Of a stretch of DNA of 64,000 bases, positions 35,048 to 44,128 are shown in pieces. Position 1 is the stretch's first letter. Every line of letters begins with the position of its first letter. Both the position numbers and the translations under genes were made by a program. The DNA is from Budvicia diplopodorum (GTDB lineage Bacteria > Pseudomonadota > Gammaproteobacteria > Enterobacterales > Enterobacteriaceae): the NCBI RefSeq assembly GCF_009800925.1, contig NZ_WOYF01000003.1:248001-312000 (forward strand), given 5' to 3'. The notes under the pieces are model-generated. The model was not told where the DNA came from. It did no database searches and saw nothing but the letters and a program-made list of their open reading frames with translations.

Positions 35048-35497
35048 AGTGGATAACTACACTAATCATGTGATTTATAGAATTATTTTACTATTTTAAC
35101 CTCGATGTTAGTTCACTGCATTGGATTTTATATTGAATAAGCCACCGGCAGTGAACAGGATCTTACACTATGTTATCCACAGATATCTTGGATAAGTGTA
35201 CAAATCTGGCGCGTTGGATCAATTTTCACCCTTGACGGACGCCTTAATTTGGGCATTAACGTCGGCAGCGTTCAACTTTTTACCGTTATCTGTGGATAAA
35301 AACGGCGATGAACGTTTTTTGTTCATCAGAAAACTATTGGGTGAACTAAGTCACATATTTGTCGGTTGTGCATAACTATTTATATTTTTATTTAACTGAA
35401 AAATATCATTAACTTTAGATTCAAACCGAAGGGCGGAAATAATGTTATGCAAGGTTTTACCCACATTGTTCTCGGGTTCTTCACATAGATATCCACA
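35048..35497. promoter_or_regulatory. DARS2-like DnaA-reactivating region (cluster of DnaA boxes)
   Basis: The mutH-rppH gap carries several TTATNCACA boxes. Perfect copies are at 35173-35181 (plus), 35291-35299 (minus) and 35367-35375 (minus, TTATGCACA). One-mismatch copies are at 35048-35056 (minus), 35457-35465 (plus) and 35489-35497 (plus). The core pair 35173-35181 and 35187-35195 (TTATCCAAG, minus) faces head to head with 5 nt between. In E. coli DARS2 lies in the same gap and recharges DnaA with ATP through clustered DnaA boxes plus IHF and Fis sites. I did not identify clear IHF or Fis sites. The rest of the 695-bp gap has no gene. Confidence 0.8.
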
Positions 35498-35672
35498 GTT
35501 AAAGTGAATAACATTGAGTGAAATGGCAGTTATCTGTTTATAACTTTTAGTTTTTGGTCAAGTTATTCTTTAGCGATTATCATCGACGGATGCAAACCAG
35601 AGGTTTACCGCCTGTACGTTGTGTGAAACAATCAGTACATCTTTAAGATTTATGCTTATTTGAGGTAGTCCG

Positions 35673-36197
35673 GTGATCGATGATGATGGCTACCGCCCGA
35701 ATGTTGGTATCGTAATCTGCAATAAGCAGGGACAAGTATTGTGGGCTCGCCGTTATGGCCAGCACTCATGGCAGTTTCCACAAGGGGGAATCAACCTTGG
35801 TGAAACGCCGGAACAAGCAATGTACCGTGAGCTTTTCGAGGAAGTTGGACTGAGCCGAAAAGACGTGCGGATCCTGGGCTATACGCGAAACTGGTTACGA
35901 TATAAATTACCTAAACGTTTGGTGCGTTGGGACACAAAGCCCGTATGTATTGGTCAAAAGCAAAAATGGTTTTTGTTACAGCTACTGAGTAGTGATGCAG
36001 ATATCAATATGCAGCGCAGCAGCACGCCTGAGTTTGATGGCTGGCGCTGGGTAAGCTATTGGTATCCAGTCCGTCAGGTTGTCTCGTTTAAACGTGACGT
36101 TTATCGTCGCGTAATGAAAGAGTTTTCACCAATAGTTATGCCGCTGCAGGAAGTTAAGCCCCAAAAAGCGCATCCGGCCTATCGCCGTAAAAAATGA
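35673..36197 (+). CDS. rppH: RNA pyrophosphohydrolase
   Basis: The 174-residue Nudix enzyme (E. coli 176) removes pyrophosphate from 5' triphosphate RNA ends and starts mRNA decay by RNase E. The Nudix box runs [23 protein letters not shown], in which the conserved glycine and EExxxE-type glutamates are visible. The start is GTG with a gagg ribosome site, giving [12 protein letters not shown], as in E. coli. The gene is followed by a terminator; in E. coli it is followed by ptsP, which is missing here. Confidence 0.96.
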   Translation: MIDDDGYRPNVGIVICNKQGQVLWARRYGQHSWQFPQGGINLGETPEQAMYRELFEEVGLSRKDVRILGYTRNWLRYKLPKRLVRWDTKPVCIGQKQKWFLLQLLSSDADINMQRSSTPEFDGWRWVSYWYPVRQVVSFKRDVYRRVMKEFSPIVMPLQEVKPQKAHPAYRRKK

Positions 36198-36235
36198 TTG
36201 CGTTTTGCCGCTTAGCAGACTGAGTTATAAAATCC

Positions 36236-36272
36236 GTTAGCCTCACTTAAATCGTGGGGCTAACTTATTTTT
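36236..36272 (+). terminator. Rho-independent terminator after rppH
   Basis: An 11-bp stem (36236-36246 with 36254-36264, one G-U) is followed by ttattttt. It closes the rppH transcript before lgt. Confidence 0.85.
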
Positions 36273-36320
36273 ACCGCTAAACGTGGCCGTGCCTTTTTAG
36301 GTTTTTAAGCATCTGCCTTG

Positions 36321-36345
36321 CTGCAACTCCAATTATTTTGGGTAT
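36321..36345. repeat. Fragment resembling the right end of the 6221-6341 repeat
   Basis: The segment ctgcaactccaattatttt plus gggtat resembles the end of the palindromic repeat at 6221-6341 (ctgcacctcgaattatttt plus gggcag). The left part of the repeat is absent, so this is a solo end or a decayed copy. It lies upstream of lgt and may contribute to its leader. Confidence 0.4.
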
Positions 36346-36436
36346 GTGCTATCATGGCAAAATCTGCACGTTTTTAACGTAAGAATCAGCCTTAACTAAA
36401 CCCTCAAGCCAACATTGAAACGTATTGTGGTGATTG

Positions 36437-37312
36437 ATGAACCCTAGCTTTCTAGAATTTCCTAAATTTGATCCGATTATTTTTTCATTAGAGCCCACGC
36501 TGCCTTTGTCATTGCGTTGGTATGGCATGATGTATCTGATCGGATTCGTATTTGCCCTATGGTTGGCAAACCGACGCGCCAAGCAGCCCAACAGCGGCTG
36601 GACTAAAGATGAAGTCGAAAGCCTACTCTATGCCGGTTTTTTGGGCGTATTTATCGGTGGTCGGGTTGGCTACGTACTGTTCTATGATTTCCCTAGCTTT
36701 ATCGCTAACCCGCTTTACTTATTTAAAGTGTGGGAAGGGGGAATGTCCTTTCACGGCGGCCTGTTAGGGGTTATCGCCGTAATGTTCTGGTTCGCCCATC
36801 GCACCAAACGTACCTTCTTTCAGGTTTCTGATTTTATCGCTCCGTTGATACCTTTCGGACTAGGCGTTGGTCGGCTAGGTAATTTTATCAACGGCGAGCT
36901 ATGGGGTCGGGTTACCGATTTCTCATGGGCGATGTACTTCCCGACCTCCAGAGCCGCCGACCAACTGTTTGCGGCCCAAAACCCGCAATGGCTGCCGTTT
37001 ATGAAAGACGGTATGCTGCCGCGCCACATGTCACAGCTGTATGAGATGTGTTTAGAAGGTATTGTACTGTTTATCATTCTTAACCTGTTTATTAGTAAAA
37101 AACGCCCGATGGGAAGCGTTTCCGGGCTGTTTTTAATCGGCTATGGCTCATTCCGCTTTATCATTGAGTTCTTCCGCCAGCCGGACGCTCAACTGGGGCT
37201 GTTTGACATTTTCAGCATGGGCCAACTGCTTTCTTTACCAATGATTATCGCAGGCATTTTGATGATGGTTTGGGCATATCGTCGTCCTAAACCTACGCAA
37301 CAACGAGCATAA
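36437..37312 (+). CDS. lgt: Prolipoprotein diacylglyceryl transferase
   Basis: The 291-residue inner-membrane enzyme transfers diacylglycerol from phosphatidylglycerol to the lipobox cysteine of prolipoproteins, an essential first step. Seven hydrophobic segments are visible. The family signature [14 protein letters not shown] is present, as are the conserved HGGLLG histidine and RPxxLYE-like RHMSQLYE. The ATG at 36437 is preferred over the in-frame TTG at 36434. It lies 6 nt before thyA, so the two are co-transcribed as in E. coli. Confidence 0.96.
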   Translation: MNPSFLEFPKFDPIIFSLEPTLPLSLRWYGMMYLIGFVFALWLANRRAKQPNSGWTKDEVESLLYAGFLGVFIGGRVGYVLFYDFPSFIANPLYLFKVWEGGMSFHGGLLGVIAVMFWFAHRTKRTFFQVSDFIAPLIPFGLGVGRLGNFINGELWGRVTDFSWAMYFPTSRAADQLFAAQNPQWLPFMKDGMLPRHMSQLYEMCLEGIVLFIILNLFISKKRPMGSVSGLFLIGYGSFRFIIEFFRQPDAQLGLFDIFSMGQLLSLPMIIAGILMMVWAYRRPKPTQQRA

Positions 37313-37318
37313 ACAACT

Positions 37319-38113
37319 ATGAAACAGTATTTGGAATTAATGAATAAAGTCTTGCATGAAGGCACAAGCAAGGCCGATCGTACCGGAACCGGTACGCTAT
37401 CTATTTTTGGTCATCAGATGCGCTTTAATCTGCAAGACGGTTTCCCGCTGGTTACCACTAAGCGCTGCCATTTACGCTCAATTATTCATGAGTTGCTCTG
37501 GTTTCTGAAAGGCGAAACTAATATCGCTTATCTGCACGAAAACAACGTCACTATCTGGGACGAATGGGCTGATGATAACGGAGATTTGGGGCCGGTGTAC
37601 GGTAAGCAATGGCGTTCATGGGGCTCGGCAGACGGCAGCCATATCGATCAGATAACCAAAGTGGTTGAACAGCTAAAAAACGATCCTGATTCCCGCCGGA
37701 TTATCGTTTCGGCCTGGAACGTTGGTGAACTAGATCAGATGGCACTGGCACCTTGCCACGCGTTTTTCCAGTTCTACGTTGCCGACGGCAAGCTGTCTTG
37801 CCAGCTTTACCAGCGCTCGTGTGACGTATTCCTCGGCCTGCCGTTCAACATCGCCAGCTATGCGCTATTTGTTCATATGATGGCTCAGCAGTGCGATCTG
37901 GAAGTCGGTGATTTTGTCTGGACCGGTGGTGATACCCACTTGTATATGAACCATATGGATCAGACCCATCTGCAGCTTAGCCGTGAGCCTCGTGCGCTGC
38001 CTAAGCTGGTGATTAAACGCAAGCCTGAGTCCATTTTTGACTACCGCTTTGAAGACTTCGACATTGAAGGCTACGACCCTCATCCCGGCATTAAGGCTCC
38101 GGTAGCAATCTAA
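37319..38113 (+). CDS. thyA: Thymidylate synthase
   Basis: The 264-residue enzyme (same length as E. coli) methylates dUMP to dTMP with methylene-tetrahydrofolate. The catalytic cysteine sits in [12 protein letters not shown], the phosphate-binding arginines in DRTGTGT and [12 protein letters not shown], and the nucleotide site in [17 protein letters not shown]. Its start follows lgt by only 6 nt with a weak ribosome site, suggesting coupled translation. Two terminators follow. Confidence 0.98.
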   Translation: MKQYLELMNKVLHEGTSKADRTGTGTLSIFGHQMRFNLQDGFPLVTTKRCHLRSIIHELLWFLKGETNIAYLHENNVTIWDEWADDNGDLGPVYGKQWRSWGSADGSHIDQITKVVEQLKNDPDSRRIIVSAWNVGELDQMALAPCHAFFQFYVADGKLSCQLYQRSCDVFLGLPFNIASYALFVHMMAQQCDLEVGDFVWTGGDTHLYMNHMDQTHLQLSREPRALPKLVIKRKPESIFDYRFEDFDIEGYDPHPGIKAPVAI

Positions 38114-38138
38114 CCGCCGCCGATGAACTTATGAATTA

Positions 38139-38174
38139 AATCCCCGACATGCATCGCCATTCGGGGATTTTTTT
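38139..38174 (+). terminator. First terminator after thyA
   Basis: The stem tccccga (38141-38147) pairs with tcgggga (38161-38167), with an outer A-T extension, and is followed by seven T residues. Confidence 0.88.
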
Positions 38175-38207
38175 AAGGGTGCTTCAGCGCCTCTATCGTT
38201 CAAATTT

Positions 38208-38247
38208 GCAGGCCCGTTCGCAATTTTTTGCAACGGGCCTGCTGTTT
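38208..38247 (+). terminator. Second terminator after thyA
   Basis: An 11-bp stem (38208-38218 with 38232-38242) with an inner 4-bp extension is followed by tgtttt. Tandem terminators insulate thyA from the prepilin genes. Confidence 0.78.
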
Positions 38248-38326
38248 TATAAAATGATAGTGAAGCCGATTCCCGAACTCATCATCTTGCCTGTTAGTTG
38301 ATAATTCCTTTTATTACCCTACCGCT

Positions 38327-38845
38327 ATGGTAATAACAAAGCGTAATACTCAAAGCGGAATGACATTGATAGAAATGATGTTAGTCGTCGCCATTATGGC
38401 GATATTGACCACCGGTGGAATGACCAGCTGGCAAAGCTATCAGCAACGGATTTTTCTGGAACAGGCCAGCAGCGGCGCGTTAGCCTTTATGTCTCAGGTT
38501 CAGTTTGCGGCCGACTGGCGCAATAGGTCTTATCGGATCCGTATTGGCCGGCGCGAAAATGTCGCCTGTATCAGCGCAGGCCAGCTTGCAGACAGCAGCG
38601 ATTGCCATTCTGAACTTGGGCTAGCGTTTACTTTACCCGATCCGGGGCTGAGCCTGGATATGAGTCAGTCAGATATCGGGCTAGGTTTTTATGGTTTACG
38701 TAATTCTGCCGGTACCGGTCATTTAACGGTGGTTAACCGCGCAGGGCGAGTGCGGTTAATAGTTTCCGCCAAAGGGCGATTGCGCCGCTGCAGTGAAAAA
38801 GTAGACGGTCGCCAGCCTTATCTACCGGGAATAGCGCCATGCTAA
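38327..38845 (+). CDS. ppdA: Prepilin-like protein PpdA
   Basis: The 172-residue type IV pilin-like protein has the prepilin peptidase site SG-MTLIE near residue 11, with the conserved glutamate at +5, then a hydrophobic helix (MMLVVAIMAILTTGGM). The soluble part is a GspH/PulH-like minor pseudopilin with two cysteines (CISAG, CHSEL). It is first of four genes (ppdA-ppdB-ygdB-ppdC) before recC, as in E. coli. They overlap or nearly overlap, so one operon is likely. The assembled structure is undefined. Confidence 0.88.
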   Translation: MVITKRNTQSGMTLIEMMLVVAIMAILTTGGMTSWQSYQQRIFLEQASSGALAFMSQVQFAADWRNRSYRIRIGRRENVACISAGQLADSSDCHSELGLAFTLPDPGLSLDMSQSDIGLGFYGLRNSAGTGHLTVVNRAGRVRLIVSAKGRLRRCSEKVDGRQPYLPGIAPC

Positions 38846-39486
38846 ATTACGCCAGATTAAACAACGGCCTGAATCATGGTGATTCCCAGCGTGGCTTTTC
38901 TTTACTAGAAATGCTGATAGCCATGGTTTTGAGCAGCGTAATGATGGTAAGCGTTGCGGCAATGTATCCGGCCTTGCAGCACCAAAGCCAGTCTTTATAC
39001 CGGCTGTATCGGCTGGAACAGTCTCTTCGGCAGGTATTAAGGGCAATAGAGAAAGATATAAAGCGAGCCGGGTTTTATTATTCATCGGTAGATAGGGGCG
39101 GAGCTCAGGTTGGAAATAATAGTGGAACTAAAGGCATCAGGATTGGGGCGCACCCACAGTCGGCTAACAGTTCCTGCGTGCTGGTTGAGTATGATTTAAA
39201 CCATAACGGAGCCATTGAGCCTGCCGGTTCAGATAACGCAGAGCAGTTTGGCTATCGTTGGTTAGCCGATAGTATGGAACAGCACCGGGGCCCCACTGAC
39301 TGTAGCGGAGTAGGCTGGGATAAGCTGTTGGATCCGGCTGAAGTGGTGGTGACGCAATTTTTGGTCACCCGAACGGACGTTGGCAATCAGCACTACTTCA
39401 CGCTAACGCTGGAAGGCTACTGGAATAAGTGGCCACAGTTGAAACGACGGGTAAGCGGTCGTATCAGCGCTAAAAATTTAACATGA
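38839..39486 (+). CDS. ppdB: Prepilin-like protein PpdB
   Basis: This 215-residue minor pseudopilin has a cleavage site RG-FSLLEMLIAMV with Glu at +5 and a hydrophobic helix following. The soluble domain resembles PilW/GspJ-type minor pilins. It overlaps the 3' end of ppdA by 7 nt and the next gene by 4 nt. In E. coli the orthologue occupies the same position. It would be processed by prepilin peptidase and could prime a thin pilus or pseudopilus used in DNA uptake or secretion. Confidence 0.88.
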   Translation: MLNYARLNNGLNHGDSQRGFSLLEMLIAMVLSSVMMVSVAAMYPALQHQSQSLYRLYRLEQSLRQVLRAIEKDIKRAGFYYSSVDRGGAQVGNNSGTKGIRIGAHPQSANSSCVLVEYDLNHNGAIEPAGSDNAEQFGYRWLADSMEQHRGPTDCSGVGWDKLLDPAEVVVTQFLVTRTDVGNQHYFTLTLEGYWNKWPQLKRRVSGRISAKNLT

Positions 39487-40001
39487 ATGAAGCTAATTCA
39501 GGTAGCCCGTCACGCCAGCGGGGCTACAGTACGATTGCGATGGTTATGCTGTTAATGCTATTTGGAACGCTAATGCTGAAAGGGCTCAATGCGCAGTTAA
39601 CGACGCAGGTTAAAATTTATGGCGATGAACGGCGTTATCTCAGAGCCTACAATCAGGCGCTTTCATCCATAGATTGGGCATTATCCCAACGTTGGAATGC
39701 ACGAAGCGACCAATGGCTGTGTCGCGTATCTGATCGTGATGAGCTATCTGCCTGCGTACGAGAAATGGAGGATAGTACGATCCTAATCCGCGGTGCAGGC
39801 CAGCTAAACTATGGTGAACCTAATTTGGCGTTGTTCCAGCTGTCAGTTAGACGCGATAGTCAGCAAGGTGAAGATGACGGTGCATCAGCGCTGAAACGCG
39901 TGGCACATGGCTATATTGATTTCTGCCCTTTAGCTATGCAGGCCGATTGCGATCTGTCCGTGGAACCTAAAGCTAAACTGAGCTATCAGGGGGAGCGATG
40001 A
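39483..40001 (+). CDS. ygdB: YgdB-like minor pilin-associated protein
   Basis: This 172-residue protein has an N-terminal hydrophobic helix preceded by RQRG-YSTIAMV, a site like that of PilX/GspK-type pseudopilins but without the glutamate at +5. That lack is typical of GspK-type tip proteins, which insert at the start of a filament. It overlaps ppdB by 4 nt (ATGA) and ppdC by 4 nt. The soluble part has paired cysteines (CRVSDRDELSAC). The symbol is based on position and resemblance to E. coli YgdB. Confidence 0.82.
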   Translation: MNEANSGSPSRQRGYSTIAMVMLLMLFGTLMLKGLNAQLTTQVKIYGDERRYLRAYNQALSSIDWALSQRWNARSDQWLCRVSDRDELSACVREMEDSTILIRGAGQLNYGEPNLALFQLSVRRDSQQGEDDGASALKRVAHGYIDFCPLAMQADCDLSVEPKAKLSYQGER

Positions 40002-40363
40002 ACGCTGTGCATCATCAAAATAGCTCGGCCCCGGTGATTCAGCAATGTGCCGGTTTCAGCCTGCTGGAAGTGCTGATAGCCATGGTTTTATTTTCAATCT
40101 CACTGTTGGGGCTATTGCGTTATCAGCAGGTTCTGCTCGCTCAATTCAGTCATTATGCGGACGCGCAGTACGCATGGCGCTTAGCCAATCAGGCGTTAGA
40201 TATTTATCCGGCCGTCATTGATAACGAACAAAAGCTGCTGGCTGGGCAATGGGTGCTTAACGTTAACGCGGTTGCCGTGCTGCCAGGATGTGAGCAAGTA
40301 GGCGCTCAGGTTACGGCTCCGGGAAACATTGATGTGACATTAACCCGATTGATTTGTCGCTGA
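39998..40363 (+). CDS. ppdC: Prepilin-like protein PpdC
   Basis: This 121-residue protein has the cleavage site AG-FSLLEVLIAMVLF with Glu at +5, followed by a long hydrophobic helix. The short soluble domain has a cysteine pair (CEQV and LICR) like PilV/GspI minor pilins. It is last of the four-gene set, overlapping ygdB by 4 nt, and is followed by a 158-nt gap with the recC promoter region. Confidence 0.86.
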   Translation: MNAVHHQNSSAPVIQQCAGFSLLEVLIAMVLFSISLLGLLRYQQVLLAQFSHYADAQYAWRLANQALDIYPAVIDNEQKLLAGQWVLNVNAVAVLPGCEQVGAQVTAPGNIDVTLTRLICR

Positions 40364-40521
40364 GCGCCGAGCGGTCGATAATATTTTCATTATTCATCGG
40401 CCAAAACGGGTATCCTGCGGTATTGCTTTACACATCGGTCTATAAAATTGAAAATTGTCTTATAATTTAGTCCGATCGGCGGTTTTTAGCTTGTTTCGTC
40501 AATTCTATTTCAGGAGCCCGG

Positions 40522-43500
40522 ATGTTCACGGTTTATCACTCAAATCAGCTCGATCTGCTTAAATCGTTGACCACGGCGCTTATTGCCAGCAAACCGCTGG
40601 CCGATCCCTTTGCCCAAGAAATCATTCTGGTTCAAAGCCACGGCATGGCCCAGTGGCTACAAATTGAATTGGCTAATGAGCTGGGCATTGCGGCAAACAT
40701 AGAATTTCCGCTGCCGGCTTCTTTTATCTGGCAGATGTTTACCAAAGTATGGACAGAGATCTCGCAGGAGAGCGCCTTCAGTAAAGATGCCATGACGTGG
40801 AAACTGATGTGGCTATTGCCTTCGATGCTTGATTTACCCGATTTTTCAGCGTTGAAGGGCTATCTTAGTGATGATGAGGATATGCGTAAACGCCACCAGC
40901 TGGCCGGGAGAATTGCCGACCTTTTTGACCAATACTTAGTTTATCGTCCTGAATGGTTACAATGCTGGCAACAAAATGAGCGGGTAGACGAGCTGGACGA
41001 GGCTCAGATCTGGCAGGCTCCCCTATGGCGCGCGCTGATTGAATATACCGAACGGTTACAGCAACCGGGCTGGCATCGGGCTAACTTATACCAGCGCTTT
41101 ATTGATACGCTCAACCAGCCCGGCTTTTCAGCAAAGGCGCTGCCTGAGCGGGTGTTTATTTGTGGTATTTCCGCACTTCCTCCGGTTTATTTGCGGGCAC
41201 TTCAGGCGCTGGGTCAACACATTGATGTACACCTGATGTTTACTAACCCTTGTCGTTATTACTGGGGTGATATTCAAGATTATGCTTTTTTAGCCAAACT
41301 ACAGGCGCGTAAGCGCAGGCATATTAAGCAAAGTCAGGAAATCCCACTGTTTCGTTCGCCGCAGACCGCCGGTGAACTGTTCGATGAGCAAGGTAACCAG
41401 CAGCTAAGTAATCCACTACTGGCCAGTTGGGGAAAGCTGGGGAGGGATAACCTCTATCTACTGGCTCAGCTCGACAAAATGCAGGAAGTCGATGCCTTTG
41501 TTGATATTGAACCCGATAGCCTATTGCACCGTATTCAGCGGGACATCCTCTCTCTTGACGATTGTGCATTGGTTGTCAACGGTCCTGATTCGCCTCTGGA
41601 TAGCCGGGATAAACGGGAACTCGATCCCGGCGATCGTTCTATAAGCGTCCACGTTTGCCATAGCGCTCAGCGTGAAGTTGAAGTGCTTTACGATCAATTG
41701 TTGGCCATGCTGGATCAGGATCCTAACCTGACGCTGCGCGACATCATTGTGATGGTGGCAGATATCGACAATTACACTCCCTATATCGAAGCCGTTTTTG
41801 GCAATGCGCCGCCTGAACGCTATCTCCCTTATGCGATTTCAGACCGTAGTGCCAGTCAGGCACATCCGGTATTAACTGCATTTATAAGCCTGCTGAATTT
41901 GCCCGATAGCCGCTTCACTGCGGAAGATATTCTTACGTTGCTGGAAGTTCCTGCATTGGCGATGCGTTTTCAAATTGACGAACAGGGGCTGCAAATTTTA
42001 CGCCAGTGGGTAGATGGCTCCGGCATTCGCTGGGGGTTAGATGATGAGATGGTCAGCGATCTTGAACTGCCCTCAACGGGGCAACATACCTGGCGATTTG
42101 GGCTAACCCGTATGCTGCTTGGCTATGCCATGGACAGCCAACGCGGTGATTATCAAGGGGTGCTGCCCTATGACGAATCCAGCGGTTTAATTGCCAGCCT
42201 TGCCGGGCAATTGGCCGAATTTCTGATGCAGCTGTCCCTTTGGCGCAAGCAGCTGGCTGAACCTCGCACTCTGACAGAATGGGCTCCGTTATGTCGCGGG
42301 CTAATCGCCTCATTCTTCATAACTGATGTAGAAACAGAGCCGGTTCTGGCGTTAATTGAGCAACAGTGGCAAAAGCAAATAGGCTTTGGTCTGGAGGCCT
42401 GCTATCAAGATTTGACTCCGTTAACCATTTTGCGCGATGAGCTTTCAGCCCGTCTAGACAATGAGCGCGTCAGCCAGCGATTTTTAGCCGGATCCATCAA
42501 CTTTTGTACGCTGATGCCAATGCGTTCGATTCCTTTTAAAGTGGTTTGCCTGCTGGGAATGAATGATGGTGTTTATCCCCGAACTTTACCGCCGCTTGGC
42601 TTCGATTTAATGGCCAGCAAACCGCTGCGCGGCGATCGTAGCCGGCGTGATGATGACCGTTATCTGTTTTTGGAAGCGTTACTGTCGGCTCAGCAAAAGC
42701 TGTATATCAGCTTTATTGGGCAGTCAATTCAGGATAACAGCCTGCGCTACCCTTCGGTTCTGATTACCGAATTATTGGAATACATCTCGCAGAGCCATCG
42801 ACTGCCGGATGACCAACCGCTGGATTTAGAGCAAAGTGCTCAGGCGGTTTATGAACACCTACTCTGTCAACATCCACGGGTGCCGTTCAGCGAGCAAAAC
42901 TTTATCGATGGCAGCGAGCAGCAAAGCTATGCCAGCGAATGGTTACCGGCCGCCAGCAGGTTGGGGGTGCCTCATACGGAGTTTAGTTCAGCGCTTGATG
43001 AGCTGGCGCTTAAACGGGTTGAGCTGGACGATCTGCGGCGCTTCTATCGAAATCCGATACGGGCATTTTTCCAACAGCGGCTACGGGTTCATTTCTCTTT
43101 GGATGATACCGAACTGCCTGATGAAGAACCTTTTCTGGTGGATAATCTACAGCGTTACCAGATGAATGTGATGCTGTTGAACTGTTTGGTTGAAGACAGA
43201 GATCCAAAAGCTTTATTCTCCCGCTCCCGAGCGGCCGGAGAATTACCTTTCGGCGCTTTTGGCGAACTGTTCTGGCAGGGGCAATGCGACGAGATGACCG
43301 AACTGGCAGAGCGCGTTAAACAGCACAAATTGCCCGCTAGCAGTATTGAACTTGAATGCACTATTGCTGGGCTGGAGGTTAGCGGCTGGCTACATCAGGT
43401 TCAGTCCGACGGCATTTTACGCTGGCGCCCGGCTGAACTATCGGTGATTGACGGTATGCTGCTATGGCTCGACCATTTGGCGTATTGCATTAACGGCGGC

Positions 43501-43896
43501 ACCGGTGAGAGCCGAATGTTTGGTCGTAAAAATAGCGAATGGCGTTTTGCGCCTATACCGGCAAAGCAGGCCGAAGACATGTTTACTGAATGGCTAAATG
43601 GGTATGTGCGCGGGTTAAGTACCCCACTGTTATTATTGCCAAAAAGCGCATGGGCATGGCTGACTAACTGCTATGACCAGCGTTCAGGAGATATCGAGTG
43701 GGATGACGACATTCAGCAAAAAGCCCGACAGAAGCTGATTCAGGTCTGGGAGGGTGGGCAGCAGGTAACGGGGGAAGGTGAAGACCCTTACCTTATGCGA
43801 CTTTTTAGAGTCATGGATGATAAAAGCTATCGGCAGATTATTACAGATAGCCAGCCCTATTTGCTGACGCTGATTCGCCATAAGCTGGCAGATTAA
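40522..43896 (+). CDS. recC: RecBCD exonuclease V, gamma subunit
   Basis: The 1124-residue protein (E. coli 1122) is the scaffold of RecBCD. Its helicase-like domains have lost ATPase motifs and instead recognise Chi in the emerging 3' strand. Landmarks are the start FTVYHSNQLDLLK, LVQSHGMAQWLQIELA, ICGISALPP, and the LGMNDGVYPRTLPPLGFDLM block. The gene order recC-ptrA-recB-recD is as in E. coli. The ribosome site is caggag. Confidence 0.97.
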   Translation: MFTVYHSNQLDLLKSLTTALIASKPLADPFAQEIILVQSHGMAQWLQIELANELGIAANIEFPLPASFIWQMFTKVWTEISQESAFSKDAMTWKLMWLLPSMLDLPDFSALKGYLSDDEDMRKRHQLAGRIADLFDQYLVYRPEWLQCWQQNERVDELDEAQIWQAPLWRALIEYTERLQQPGWHRANLYQRFIDTLNQPGFSAKALPERVFICGISALPPVYLRALQALGQHIDVHLMFTNPCRYYWGDIQDYAFLAKLQARKRRHIKQSQEIPLFRSPQTAGELFDEQGNQQLSNPLLASWGKLGRDNLYLLAQLDKMQEVDAFVDIEPDSLLHRIQRDILSLDDCALVVNGPDSPLDSRDKRELDPGDRSISVHVCHSAQREVEVLYDQLLAMLDQDPNLTLRDIIVMVADIDNYTPYIEAVFGNAPPERYLPYAISDRSASQAHPVLTAFISLLNLPDSRFTAEDILTLLEVPALAMRFQIDEQGLQILRQWVDGSGIRWGLDDEMVSDLELPSTGQHTWRFGLTRMLLGYAMDSQRGDYQGVLPYDESSGLIASLAGQLAEFLMQLSLWRKQLAEPRTLTEWAPLCRGLIASFFITDVETEPVLALIEQQWQKQIGFGLEACYQDLTPLTILRDELSARLDNERVSQRFLAGSINFCTLMPMRSIPFKVVCLLGMNDGVYPRTLPPLGFDLMASKPLRGDRSRRDDDRYLFLEALLSAQQKLYISFIGQSIQDNSLRYPSVLITELLEYISQSHRLPDDQPLDLEQSAQAVYEHLLCQHPRVPFSEQNFIDGSEQQSYASEWLPAASRLGVPHTEFSSALDELALKRVELDDLRRFYRNPIRAFFQQRLRVHFSLDDTELPDEEPFLVDNLQRYQMNVMLLNCLVEDRDPKALFSRSRAAGELPFGAFGELFWQGQCDEMTELAERVKQHKLPASSIELECTIAGLEVSGWLHQVQSDGILRWRPAELSVIDGMLLWLDHLAYCINGGTGESRMFGRKNSEWRFAPIPAKQAEDMFTEWLNGYVRGLSTPLLLLPKSAWAWLTNCYDQRSGDIEWDDDIQQKARQKLIQVWEGGQQVTGEGEDPYLMRLFRVMDDKSYRQIITDSQPYLLTLIRHKLAD

Positions 43897-44128
43897 AAAT
43901 CTGGCTAAAAAAATGAACCCTGAGTTGCGGCGCTGTCAAACTGTGAAGTTAATCTCAAAACACCAAGGCGAGCGTTGTGCTCCCTCGGTTATGAGGCCGG
44001 CAGGATAACGTGCTATCTTGCCCGTTATATACCCGTCACGTTTCTTGTTGTACGGGCGCTGGCAGTGCTTATGTAACCCGAACTATTTAGAATATAAGTT
44101 GTTATTACGTCATCCAAAAGGAAAGCCC

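Noticed and set aside
44018-44128. N-terminal extension of ptrA by 37 codons
   Set aside because: It starts with TTG, has no signal peptide and lies before a strong ribosome site and a proper signal sequence at 44129. A faint resemblance of 44031-44055 to the left end of the 6221 repeat was too weak to call.
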